64,000 bases of DNA from Pandoraea fibrosis. GTDB lineage: Bacteria; Pseudomonadota; Gammaproteobacteria; Burkholderiales; Burkholderiaceae. The position numbers and the translations under genes were made by a program. Below the pieces are notes generated by a model. The model searched no databases. It was not told the DNA's origin and was given only the letters and a program-made list of their open reading frames with translations. Within the stretch, counting starts at the first letter, position 1, and every line of letters starts with the position of its first letter. Location of the stretch: contig NZ_CP047385.1 in NCBI RefSeq assembly GCF_000807775.2, positions 620,001 to 684,000 of the forward strand. The letters are read 5' to 3'. Of this stretch, positions 1 through 9,400 are shown one piece after another.

Positions 1-1
1 T

Positions 2-1930
2 GGCATTCGCACGGCGACGGGCGTGTCGTGGCGCCATAAGAATGGCGAGAGCGGGCGCATCGACGCGGAGATCGTGGTGAACTGCGCCGGCCAGTGGGCC
101 AAGGCCGTGGGCCGCATGTGCGGCGTGACCGTGCCGCTGCACTCGGCCGAGCACTACTACATCGTGACGGAACGGATTGCCGGCGTGCATCCCGATCTGC
201 CGGTCATGCGCGACCCCGATGGCTACATCTACCTCAAGGAAGAGGTCGGCGGTCTGGTGATGGGGGGCTTCGAGCCGAACGCCAAGCCGTGGGGCATGGA
301 TGGCATTCCCGAGAATTTCGAATTCCAGTTGCTGCCCGACGACTGGGATCAGTTCGAGATCCTCATGGAGAACGCGCTGATACGCGTGCCCGCGCTGGAA
401 ACGGCGCAGGTCCGGCAGTTCTACAACGGCCCGGAGTCGTTCACGCCAGACAACAACTTCATTCTCGGCGAGGCTCCCGAGCTGCGCAATTTCTACGTCG
501 GTGCGGGCTTCAACTCGATGGGCATTGCCTCGGCCGGCGGGGCGGGGATGGCGCTCGCGGAGTGGATCGTGGCGGGCGAGCCGACGATGGATCTCTGGCC
601 CGTCGACATCCGCCGTTTCGCCGGATTCAACGGCAATGACACATGGCTGCACGATCGTGTGAAAGAGACGCTGGGTCTGCACTACGCCATGCCGTGGCCG
701 AATCGCGAGCTGGACACGGCGCGTCCGTTCCGCCGCTCGCCGCTATATGCGACGCTGCTCGCCAAAGGCGCGTGCTTCGGCAGCAAGATGGGTTGGGAGC
801 GGCCGAACTTCTTTGCACCGTCGCCCGAGCAAGCCCGGATCGAGTACAGCTTCGGTCAGCAGAACTGGCATCCGTGGAGTGCTGCGGAGCATCGCGCGTG
901 CCGCGACGCCGTGGCGCTGTTTGACATGAGTTCGTTCTCGAAGCTGCTCATCAAGGGACGCGACGCCGAGCGAGTGTTGCAATCGCTGTGCACCAACGAC
1001 GTGGCCGTGTCCCCGGGACGTACCGTCTACACCGGCATGCTCAACGAGCGCGGCGGCTACGAGTCGGACTTCACCCTCACGCGTCTTGCGCCCGATCAGT
1101 ACCTGATGGTCACCGGTTCGGCACAGACCACACGCGACATGGATTATCTGGAGCGCCGCATCGCGTCGTTGCCCGACGATCCGCGCTGCACCGTGGTCGA
1201 CGTCACCGGGCAATACGCCGTGTTGGCGCTGATGGGACCGAATTCGCGAGCGTTGCTGCAACAGGTTTCGAAAGCGGATTTCTCCAACGACGCGTTTCCT
1301 TTCGGCACGAGCCGTGAGATCGATCTCGGCTATGCCACTGTGCGAGCGACGCGCCTGACCTACGTGGGGGAATTGGGCTGGGAACTGTACGTGCCGGTCG
1401 AATTCGCGGTGGGTGTCTACGAGACGCTACACGCGGCGGGCGAGGCGTTCGGGCTGAAAGACGCCGGTTACTACGCGATCGACTCGTTGCGCATCGAGAA
1501 GGGTTATCGCGCCTGGGGACGGGAACTGACGCCGGACACGAATCCGGTGGAGGCCGGCCTCACGTTCGCGTGCAAACTCGCGAGCGACATGCCATTCATT
1601 GGCCGCACGGCCGTCGAACTGGCCAAGGCGAAGGGCGTGCAACGCAAGCTTGTCAGCGTGGCGCTCGACGGCGCACACGACAAGATGCTGTGGGGCGGCG
1701 AAGCCGTGCTGCGCGACGGCCAACCGGCGGGGTTCGTTTCGTCCGCGGCCTATGGACACACGATCGACGCGCCCGTCGCACTGGCTTTCCTGACGAATCC
1801 CGATGGCGCCGTGTCTGCCGAATACGTGGAAACCGGCCGCTATCAGGTCAATCTCGCGGGCGAGTTGCTCGACGCCCGTGTGCAACTGCGGGCGTTGTAC
1901 GACCCGAAGGGCGAGCGCGTGAAGGCTTGA
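2..1930 (+). CDS. Dimethylglycine/sarcosine dehydrogenase-like flavoprotein with GcvT domain (5' partial)
   Basis: The reading frame is open to the left edge (GIRTATG precedes the first GTG), so the N-terminal FAD-binding Rossmann part, roughly 180 residues, lies outside the window. What remains is the end of the DAO-type oxidoreductase domain, then the linker typical of the DMGDH family (RPFRRSPLYATL, GAxFGSKMGWERP), then an aminomethyltransferase (GCV_T) domain from about residue 270 and its C-terminal barrel from about 510. Such enzymes oxidatively demethylate dimethylglycine, sarcosine or related N-methyl amines and pass the one-carbon unit to tetrahydrofolate. PurU, which removes formyl groups from tetrahydrofolate, lies two genes downstream, consistent with one-carbon handling. 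The exact substrate cannot be told from the sequence. Confidence 0.85.
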   Translation, partial: GIRTATGVSWRHKNGESGRIDAEIVVNCAGQWAKAVGRMCGVTVPLHSAEHYYIVTERIAGVHPDLPVMRDPDGYIYLKEEVGGLVMGGFEPNAKPWGMDGIPENFEFQLLPDDWDQFEILMENALIRVPALETAQVRQFYNGPESFTPDNNFILGEAPELRNFYVGAGFNSMGIASAGGAGMALAEWIVAGEPTMDLWPVDIRRFAGFNGNDTWLHDRVKETLGLHYAMPWPNRELDTARPFRRSPLYATLLAKGACFGSKMGWERPNFFAPSPEQARIEYSFGQQNWHPWSAAEHRACRDAVALFDMSSFSKLLIKGRDAERVLQSLCTNDVAVSPGRTVYTGMLNERGGYESDFTLTRLAPDQYLMVTGSAQTTRDMDYLERRIASLPDDPRCTVVDVTGQYAVLALMGPNSRALLQQVSKADFSNDAFPFGTSREIDLGYATVRATRLTYVGELGWELYVPVEFAVGVYETLHAAGEAFGLKDAGYYAIDSLRIEKGYRAWGRELTPDTNPVEAGLTFACKLASDMPFIGRTAVELAKAKGVQRKLVSVALDGAHDKMLWGGEAVLRDGQPAGFVSSAAYGHTIDAPVALAFLTNPDGAVSAEYVETGRYQVNLAGELLDARVQLRALYDPKGERVKA

Positions 1931-2077
1931 CACCGCGGGCCTTCGTCGGTGGCGTCATGCATGGGAATGGCGAGTCACGACACCGGACATGGGCGGACTC
2001 GCCGCCGCTTCTGTAAAATGCCGGTTTTGCTTCGATTTCGCGTGCTTCCGACCGGGGGCGCGTCCGGTCTCTGACGT

Positions 2078-2929
2078 ATGTCTTTTGCTTGTATTGCGGC
2101 GGCGCGCCGCTTCGACGACACGGCGCATTTGCCGCTCGTGATCGGTTCGCAGCGTTATGGATGGATTCGCCGTCGCGACGTCGAATCGCTGTGCCGTTGG
2201 CCCGACGTCTTCGAGATCAGTTCGCTCGCGGTGCGCATTCACCCGCGCCATGACACCTGCGACGCCCGCACGGATGCGCTGGCGCCGGTGGTCGAAACGC
2301 TGGCGGCGGAAGGGCGCATTACCGGCTGGCGCAACGAGCGTTACGCGATCCGGCAACGTCTCTACGACGCACCGCTCGCGTGGATCGAACGCGCGGCCTC
2401 CCGGTTTTTCGGCACGCGCACGTTCGCCGTGCATGTGAACGGTTACGTGCCGGCGCGCTTCGTCGGCGAAGCCCCGAAGATGTGGATCGCGCGGCGCAGC
2501 GTGCTCAAGGCGACGGATCCCGGCTGTCTTGATAACGCGGCCGCGGGCGGTATCGGTAACGGCATCGGCGTGGGCGACACGCTCGTCAAGGAATGCTGGG
2601 AGGAGGCGGGCATTCCGGCCTATCTGGCGAACGAAGCACGGCCGGGTCGCACGCTGCACATCCTCGCGGAGATTCCGGAGGGCGTGCAGTCCGAGCAGAT
2701 CTTCGTCTACGACCTTGCATTGCCGCGCGGCTTCGTGCCCGAGAATCAGGACGGCGAGGCGAGCGCACACTGGTTGTGTACCGCCGGCGATGTACGCGAT
2801 GTGATCGCGCGCGGCAAGATGACCGTCGACGCGAGCCTCGCGAGTCTGGACTTTCTGCTGCGCGAAGGCGCCATCCGCGCGAAAGATTGCGCCGGCATCG
2901 AAGCGCTATTCAAGCCGGCCGACGAGTAA
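2078..2929 (+). CDS. DUF4743-Nudix hydrolase (thiamine pyrophosphokinase-related type)
   Basis: 283 residues. The N-terminal half is the DUF4743-like domain that precedes Nudix domains in plant and bacterial homologues. The C-terminal half holds a Nudix box with KECWEEAGI matching the REUXEEXGU core (about residues 170-178), so the Mg-binding glutamates are present; the glutamate usual before the seven-residue spacer is not obvious. These proteins hydrolyse nucleoside diphosphate-X compounds; relatives act on damaged thiamine diphosphates, but substrate is unproven here. It sits between the flavoenzyme and purU. No good Shine-Dalgarno precedes the ATG. It is probably a separate gene rather than part of the upstream transcription unit. 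Confidence 0.8.
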   Translation: MSFACIAAARRFDDTAHLPLVIGSQRYGWIRRRDVESLCRWPDVFEISSLAVRIHPRHDTCDARTDALAPVVETLAAEGRITGWRNERYAIRQRLYDAPLAWIERAASRFFGTRTFAVHVNGYVPARFVGEAPKMWIARRSVLKATDPGCLDNAAAGGIGNGIGVGDTLVKECWEEAGIPAYLANEARPGRTLHILAEIPEGVQSEQIFVYDLALPRGFVPENQDGEASAHWLCTAGDVRDVIARGKMTVDASLASLDFLLREGAIRAKDCAGIEALFKPADE

Positions 2930-3016
2930 TCCGGGGCGTCAGCCGCACGGCTACCCTGCCACAGACAAGCATTTCAACACTGCAACGACATTGCAAGCCT
3001 TTGCCCAGGAGCAATC

Positions 3017-3889
3017 ATGGCACCGATCGAAAATAGCTACATTCTGAAGTTGTCCTGCCCGGATCGTCCCGGCATCGTCCACACCGTGGCCGGTTTCCTG
3101 GTCGAGCGCGGCGGCAACATTCTCGACTCGGCCCAGTTCAACGATCGCTTCACGGGCGGCTTCTTCATGCGTGTGCATTTCCAGCAACTGCCGGGGCAGA
3201 CCGATCTGGCGTCGTTGCAACGCGACTTCGCGCCGCTCGCCGAGCAGTTCGAAATGCAGTGGGAACTGGTCGACGCCGCGATCAAGCCGCGCGTCATGCT
3301 CATGGTCTCGAAGATCGGTCACTGCCTGAACGATCTGCTGTTTCGCTACAAGACCGGTCAGCTCAACGTCGAGATCCCGGTGATCGTCTCGAATCACAAG
3401 GATTTCTACCAACTGGCCGCGAGCTACAACATCCCGTTCCATCACCTGCCGCTGATGAATTCAACGCCCGAATCGAAAGCCGCGCAGGAAGCCAAGGTGT
3501 TTGAGCTGGTGGAGGACAACAACATCGACCTGGTGGTGCTTGCCCGTTACATGCAAGTGCTCTCGAGCGATCTGTGCAAGAAGCTCGCGGGCCGCGCGAT
3601 CAACATTCACCACTCGTTCCTGCCGAGCTTCAAGGGCGCGAAGCCGTACTATCAGGCGTTCGACCGTGGCGTGAAGTTGATCGGCGCGACGGCGCACTAT
3701 GTGACGTCCGATCTCGACGAAGGTCCGATCATCGAACAGGAAGTCGAGCGCGTGGATCACACGATGGACCCGGAGCAATTGACGGCCATCGGTCGCGACG
3801 TGGAATGCGTGGCGCTTGCGCGTGCCGTGCGTTACCACGCCGAGCATCGCATTTTGCTCAACGGTCACAAGACGGTGATCTTCCGTTAA
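3017..3889 (+). CDS. purU: Formyltetrahydrofolate deformylase PurU
   Basis: 290 residues, the usual length of the family. An N-terminal ACT domain (residues about 7-85, beginning LKLSCPDRPGIVHTVAGFL) is followed by a formyltransferase-fold catalytic domain. Catalytic signatures are visible: INIHHSFLPSFKGA, with the Asn-His pair, and TAHYVTSDLDEGPII, with the Asp. The enzyme hydrolyses 10-formyl-tetrahydrofolate to formate and tetrahydrofolate in the cytoplasm, balancing one-carbon pools. The ATG is preceded by AGGAGC eight bases upstream, which fixes the start. It follows a demethylating flavoenzyme that charges tetrahydrofolate, a sensible pairing. A strong hairpin terminator follows. Confidence 0.95.
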   Translation: MAPIENSYILKLSCPDRPGIVHTVAGFLVERGGNILDSAQFNDRFTGGFFMRVHFQQLPGQTDLASLQRDFAPLAEQFEMQWELVDAAIKPRVMLMVSKIGHCLNDLLFRYKTGQLNVEIPVIVSNHKDFYQLAASYNIPFHHLPLMNSTPESKAAQEAKVFELVEDNNIDLVVLARYMQVLSSDLCKKLAGRAINIHHSFLPSFKGAKPYYQAFDRGVKLIGATAHYVTSDLDEGPIIEQEVERVDHTMDPEQLTAIGRDVECVALARAVRYHAEHRILLNGHKTVIFR

Positions 3890-3913
3890 GCGTTGCCGCG
3901 AACTGCCGAAAGC

Positions 3914-3946
3914 ACAACGCCCGGGACATCGTGTCCCGGGCGTTGT
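3914..3946. terminator. Bidirectional hairpin terminator after purU
   Basis: A perfect 15-bp inverted repeat (arms 3914-3928 and 3932-3946, core CGCCCGGGACA) with a 3-nt loop lies between purU (+) and the convergent MFS gene (-). The T-run on the + side is short (CGTTTCT). It probably serves both genes. Confidence 0.8.
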
Positions 3947-3985
3947 CGTTTCTGGTGACGCGTTCGATGTGCTCCGGCGCGAGCG

Positions 3986-5416
3986 TCAGCTACGCTGCGC
4001 CAGTTCGCTGCCCGCATCGCGCGCGAGACGCGCAATCGAAATGGTCGAACTCACGGCGATCAGGCCCACGGTCAGGAAGGCCCACGGGAAGTCGACGTCG
4101 GTGACGTGATCGCGACCGTGCAGCCAGGACGACGTCTGCAACACGGCCGCCCCGATGGTGATGCCCAGTGTGAGCGAGACCTGTTGTGCGACGCTGGCGA
4201 GGCTCGTCGCCTGACTCATGCGATGCGCGGGCACGTCGGCGTAGGAGATCGCATTCAGGCTGGTGAACTGCAACGAGCGGAAGCACCCACCGAACAGCAA
4301 CGTGCAGAGAATCACCAGATGCGATGTCTGGTCGGTGAACAGCCCGTAGCCGCCGATGGTTGCCGACGCGATGAGTGCGTTCGTCATCAACACGCGGCGA
4401 AAGCCCCAGCGTTGCAAAATGCGCAGCGAGAGTGTCTTCATGAACATCGCGCCGGCGGCAGAAACGAACGTGAGTGCACCGGACTCCATCGGTGTCATGC
4501 CAAAGCCGAGTTGCAGCATCAGTGGCAACAGGAACGGCGTGGCTCCTACGCCGATACGGAATAGCGTGCCCCCCGCAACTCCGGCGCGGAACGTGGGGAT
4601 CCGAAAGAGGTCGAGTCGCAGCAGCGGGTGGGCGAGCCCTTTCGCGTGACGCAGATACGAGATCAGCAGCGCGGCGCCGATGGCGACGAGGCCCAGCGCG
4701 AGCGGTGTGGGAATCAGATGGCGGCCGATGGTGGACAGGCCCAGCATCAGCACCGACAGGCCGAGGCCCGACAGGATGAAGCCCTTGACGTCGAGCGGCG
4801 GCACTTCGTCCTCATACAGATCGGGAATGTACTTCGTCGCGAGAATGAAGCCGAGCACGCCAATCGGAATGTTGATGAAGAAGATCCAGCGCCAGTGCCA
4901 GTAGGTGGTGATGAAGCCGCCGAGCGGCGGGCCGAGCACCGGGCCGACCAGCGCAGGGATCGTGAGGTAGTTGAGCGCGCGCACCATGTCGCGCTTCTCC
5001 ACGGATTTGAGCAACGCGAGGCGTCCGACCGGGACCATCATGGCGCCGCCCATGCCCTGCACGAAGCGCGCGACGACCAGCGTCGGCAGATTGGTCGAGA
5101 TGCCGCAGCAGATCGAGCCGAGAACGAATACACCGATGGCGGTGCGAAAGACATTGCGCGTGCCGAAGCGGTCGGCGATCCAGCCGCTGATCGGAATGAA
5201 GACCGCGAGGCTGATGAGGTACGTCGTGAGCGCAAGCTTGAGCGTGATCGGGCTCTCGCCGAGATCTTTCGCGATCAACGGCAAGGAGGTGGACAACACG
5301 GTGGAATCCATGTTCTCCATGAACAGTGCGCAGGCAACTATCAGTGGAACAAGCATGAGGCGTGGTGTTGCCGTCGTGGCAACGGGAGTCAACAGTGGAA
5401 ATTCGACACGGTGCAC
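3986..5416 (-). CDS. MFS drug-efflux transporter, DHA2 (EmrB/QacA) type
   Basis: 476 residues, strongly hydrophobic, with around 13-14 predicted membrane segments. Motif A of MFS proteins appears as GWIADRFGTRNVFR (about residue 78), and the DHA motif C-like GPVLGPPLGGFITTYWHWRW follows at about 160. The opening with FMENMDSTVLSTSLP is typical of DHA2 proton-driven multidrug antiporters of the inner membrane. The start is uncertain: GTG at 5416 or the ATG at 5356 just before the first membrane segment; neither has a clear Shine-Dalgarno. It stands alone, convergent with purU, and has no adjacent regulator or membrane-fusion protein, so it probably acts alone or with a distant partner. Substrate unknown. 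Confidence 0.88.
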   Translation of the reverse strand: MHRVEFPLLTPVATTATPRLMLVPLIVACALFMENMDSTVLSTSLPLIAKDLGESPITLKLALTTYLISLAVFIPISGWIADRFGTRNVFRTAIGVFVLGSICCGISTNLPTLVVARFVQGMGGAMMVPVGRLALLKSVEKRDMVRALNYLTIPALVGPVLGPPLGGFITTYWHWRWIFFINIPIGVLGFILATKYIPDLYEDEVPPLDVKGFILSGLGLSVLMLGLSTIGRHLIPTPLALGLVAIGAALLISYLRHAKGLAHPLLRLDLFRIPTFRAGVAGGTLFRIGVGATPFLLPLMLQLGFGMTPMESGALTFVSAAGAMFMKTLSLRILQRWGFRRVLMTNALIASATIGGYGLFTDQTSHLVILCTLLFGGCFRSLQFTSLNAISYADVPAHRMSQATSLASVAQQVSLTLGITIGAAVLQTSSWLHGRDHVTDVDFPWAFLTVGLIAVSSTISIARLARDAGSELAQRS

Positions 5417-5824
5417 GACATCCGTGCGCCGTCGGGGATAACGAATGAAGCGATCGAAGCAGACAAAGCCAACGAAGCGGACGAGCGAGCGAACGAAACG
5501 AATGACGCGCAGGCTGCACCGAACATGGCTGATGTGATGGCAGCACTGTGTGCGTTATAGCAAACTTCGCCGCCGCCCGTCCCGTTCATATGCAACGCCA
5601 GACGTCATGCGGATCTTCAAGGCATCGGCGTCGAGCGACATCGTTTTGATGAGCGGAATGGCGTGTTGGCGCACGATACGCAGCGGTATCCGGTGAGCCG
5701 CGCCGCCACCGATGCCGCGTTGACGACTTCCTCGCTGCCCGCGACGCCCGCGATCCGTCGATCCGTCGATCCGGCGATCCGGCGATCGTCAGCGCCTTTG
5801 CCCGCAGCGTCTATGCAAATCGGT
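5417..5824. other. Gene-free stretch with low-complexity and tandem repeats
   Basis: 408 bases between the MFS start and the end of the DUF488 gene. Bases about 5443-5515 are a purine-rich run built of GAA, CGAA and GCGA words on the + strand. A short tandem repeat lies at 5751-5790. I see no credible gene; ORFs here lack start signals and homology. Confidence 0.6.
5751..5790. repeat. Tandem 8-mer microsatellite CGATCCGK
   Basis: Four consecutive near-identical octamers (CGATCCGT twice, CGATCCGG twice) followed by a partial copy CGATCG. Intergenic, just downstream of the DUF488 gene on its coding strand. Confidence 0.8.
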
Positions 5825-6271
5825 CTAACGTGATTCGAGGAAATCGCGCAGCACATGAAGATGCGTGTGTGCGTCGTCGTCTTCGAGGCGATGGGCGGCG
5901 GTGAGCAACGTGACCGGGCCGTCAGCCAGACGCGTGCGCAGTTCGGCGAGCATGGCGTTGTGATTGGCATCGAGTGCGGCGAGTTCGTCGAGAAAGCGTT
6001 GACGGAATTCGTCGAACTGCTCGGGATGCTGGTGAAACCACTGCCGCAGCGGCGTGCTCGGCGTGACGTCCTTGGCCCAGAAGTCGATCTGCGCCTTGGC
6101 CTTGGCGAGGCCGCGCGGCCAGAGACGGTCGGCGAGGATGCGCTGTCCGTCGGCCGGATCGGGCGCCTCGTAGACACGTTTGAAGCGAATGTCGAAGGGT
6201 TTGGGGCCACGCTTGCGCGCCACGCTGGCCTTGGCCGGGGGAGCGGCGTCAGCGGTTTTCGAGGAAGGCAT
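5825..6271 (-). CDS. DUF488 (YeaO-like) family protein
   Basis: 148 residues from the ATG at 6271. The family signature is clear: FKRVYEAPDPADGQRILADR then LWPRGLAKAKAQIDFWAKDV, followed by a conserved acidic and arginine-rich region ending in LEDDDAHTHLHVLRDFL. YeaO-type DUF488 proteins are small soluble proteins of unknown biochemical role. The open frame extends 33 codons further upstream, but that extension is arginine-rich and not family-like, so the internal ATG is preferred. It is followed by repeats and the MFS gene on the same strand, about 400 bases away, and is probably monocistronic. Confidence 0.8.
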   Translation of the reverse strand: MPSSKTADAAPPAKASVARKRGPKPFDIRFKRVYEAPDPADGQRILADRLWPRGLAKAKAQIDFWAKDVTPSTPLRQWFHQHPEQFDEFRQRFLDELAALDANHNAMLAELRTRLADGPVTLLTAAHRLEDDDAHTHLHVLRDFLESR

Positions 6272-6469
6272 GGAGGACAACTTCCGGGAGAGCGCGCGAC
6301 GGCGCAACACCCGAAAGCTTACCGGATGAGCCCCGTACAGGCGAGTGCCGCCCTCGGCCGGCGACGCCAAATCGCGCCGCCGGCCTCTGGCACCTCCTCC
6401 ACTGTCAGGCTCGCCCGCTTGTCCGAGCCGGGTGAATCAATGCGCGGTCGGCGTGGGGCGCCACATGCG

Positions 6470-9400
6470 TCAGAAACGCCAGTTGAGATTGCCGTAGAGT
6501 GTGTTGTCGCTGACCCGCCCGCTGAACTGGCTCGAGTAGCTCACGCCCAGGGTCATGGCGTGACCGATGAAGGCGTCGACACCGGCACTAACGACCGCCG
6601 CATCACGGGCAATGGGCACGCCGCCGACCGTGAACGCCGCCGAGGTTCCCGAGAACGCCAGCCGCATGTCGGGCCGGTCCGCGCCGTAAGCGTGGCGCCA
6701 GCCGGCCGACAACCGCAGGCGCCCCGACGCCATCGATCCGCCGCCAAACGCTATCTCGCCGCGCAAACCCGCTGTCGAGAACGTGATGCCCTGCGATTGT
6801 TCGTCGGCGTGGAGCGCGGCGATGCTGCCCGTTTCGTCGAACGCATCGGTGCGCACGCGTGCGTACGCTACGTTGGCGAACGGCTCGAGGCTTGCCGGGC
6901 CGGCGTTCAGTCGCCATGCGGCTTCACCGAAGACTTGCCACACCGAGGCGTTGTAGCTCGCCCGCGCCGTTTGGGCGATGGGACCGATGGCTACGCTGCG
7001 TTGCGAGGTGATTTGCTGCCATCCATAGGCGCCGCCAATCGTCGCGCCGAGGTGTCCGAAACGACGATTCACGTAGGCGCCGATCTGCGCATCGTTGCTG
7101 TTCCCGGAAGCACTCGATCCGGTATTGAACGTGCTGTGGCCCAGGCCGCCGAATCCGCCTGCGCGCCATGCATCGGCCAGTGGCGCGTCGACACCGGCCA
7201 GCACCCCCATACCGCGCCGATGCAGGGTCGCGGCGCCGGAGCCACCGTCGGCGACCGATGAATTACGCATCTGGCCATCGTTGCCATAGACCGAAGCCCA
7301 TGCTTGTGTCGTGCGTGGTTGCGTGTGGCAGTTTTGGCTTCGGTCGACTTTGGCAGGGTTGTCGAACGAGCGTTCGTCGGATGACGACACCTCACAGTCC
7401 TGCGCGAGAGACAGGCTTTCCCGCAGTCGTTGCGAGACCGCATCGCGCGCTATCTGACTTTGGCTGAGCAACATCGACGCGACCGACGCGTGAAGACTGC
7501 CGTCGAGACTCTCGAAGGCGGCCGGTGCTGTTGCCGCGCTCAGGCCGAGCGCGGCCTGATAGAGCGCGCTGCCCGAACCGAGCGCGGAGACTGCCCCCGC
7601 GACCGCTCGCTGATTCGGCGTGACGGCCCCAGCGGAAAACGGCGTTCCGTTCGGCGCGAACGTCAGCAGTGCCGCTGTCGGCGTGTAACTGACCTGGGGC
7701 GTGAGGTAGAGCAGATTCGTCGACGCCGACGCAAATTGACCAGAGAGGCCACCCGGTGCAGACACGATGACGGCGCCCGAGGCATCGGCGGGTTGCGTTC
7801 CCGGTGCCGCGTTCACGACAAGTTGGCTGCCGCCGAGCGAGGCACTGCCGCTGGCGTTCACCTGACTGGGCGGGGTGCCGGGGGCGACGCTCACTTGCAG
7901 CGTCGAGCCGGGGGCCAGCGTGAGATTGCCATTGACGCCCAACGTCGTGCCCGGGGAGGCGACCAGGATCTGACTTCCGCTTGCGCCCGTCAACGACCCG
8001 GTTTGCGCCCCCGTGCCGCTGCCGCCTGACGATGCGGGGGCCGGTGTCGCCAGCGTGGCGCCTGCCTGAACGGACACCGGCGAATTTGGAAGGCCGCCTA
8101 TGCCGAGCGTGCCGCCCGCGACGGTCGTCGGCCCGGTGAGCTGGCTTTGGCCTCCGAGCGTGAGCGTATCTGTGCCGGTCTTGGTCAGACTACCGTTACC
8201 GGAGACGCTGCCGGGGAACGCACCCGCCGAGACCGTGACCGATCCGCCGTTGATAGCGAGACTGCCTTGCGCCGTGCCGTTCAGCGTAGGCAGCGTGACG
8301 TCGACCCCTTGTGTTGTCACCGTCCCTTGCGAGAGGGTGAGCCCACCGGTGCCAAGGCCCGTCGGTGAGGTGACGCTAACACTTCCGCCGGTGACGGTCG
8401 TGCCGCCAGTGAAGCTGTTGTTGCCGTCGAGCGTGACCCCTTGCGGATTGTTCAGGGAAAGGCCGCCGTTGCCCGTGACGTTGCCGCTGAGCGTCACGGG
8501 AGAGGCACCGGAAACGCCGAGCGTCACGCCGTTGTTCAATGTCACGGCATTCGCCACGGTCACGGGGGCGTTGGCCGGCGCGTTCGCGGCGAGCGAGCCG
8601 TTGCCGTTCACGGTAATGCCTGCGGAACCGAGTGCTGCGCTGTTGCCGAGCGAGAGCGTTCCGGCATTCAATGTCGTGCCGCCGGCGAACGTATTCGGTG
8701 CGTCGAGCATGAGCGTTCCGCTACCGTTTTTGACCAGTCCGCCCGCTCCCGACAATGTGCCGCCGAAGGTGTGGTTGCCACTGTCGCCAGTGATCAGTCC
8801 GCCGCCGCCGAGCACAAGCTGCGTGCCGGCATCCGCCTCGAGCGAGGCGAAGGCCAGCGGTGCAGCGGAGGCGGAGGCATCGAACGTCGAGCCGGTATTG
8901 CGCAATGCCAGACCTGTGCTGTTGCCCACCTGTCCGGATACGCCGAGCGCCAACGTCCCGCCCGTGACGGCGGTGGTGCCGGTGAACGTGTTTTGGGCGC
9001 CGAGCGTGACGGTGGCGCCGCCTTGCTTGGTGAGGCCACCGGTGCCGTTGATGACACCGTCGAACGTGCTGTTCGTCGTGCCACCCACTGTGAGCAATTG
9101 CGCACCGAGCGATACAGTGGAACCCGTTGCCCCGTCGAGGCTTGCGATGACCGCCGACGTCGAGGCGCGCGAGATGTCCAGCGTTGTCCCGGCAGCAAGC
9201 GAGACATTGTTGGCGCCGGACAGCGTGCCGCCTGAGCCGAGGGCGACGGTGCCGTTTGCCACGTCAATGGCACCGGTGAAGGTGTTTTGTCCCGTGAGCG
9301 ATTGGGTACCGGTTCCGGTCTTGATGATGCCTCCCGCACCGGCGAGGGACGCCGCCAGCGATTGGTCGGTGTTGTCGCCGAACGTGAGTGTGTTGCCACC

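Noticed and set aside
5855..7261. 468-codon ORF on the + strand
   Set aside because: Spans the antisense of the DUF488 gene, the intergenic gap and the autotransporter barrel; composition is shadow-like.
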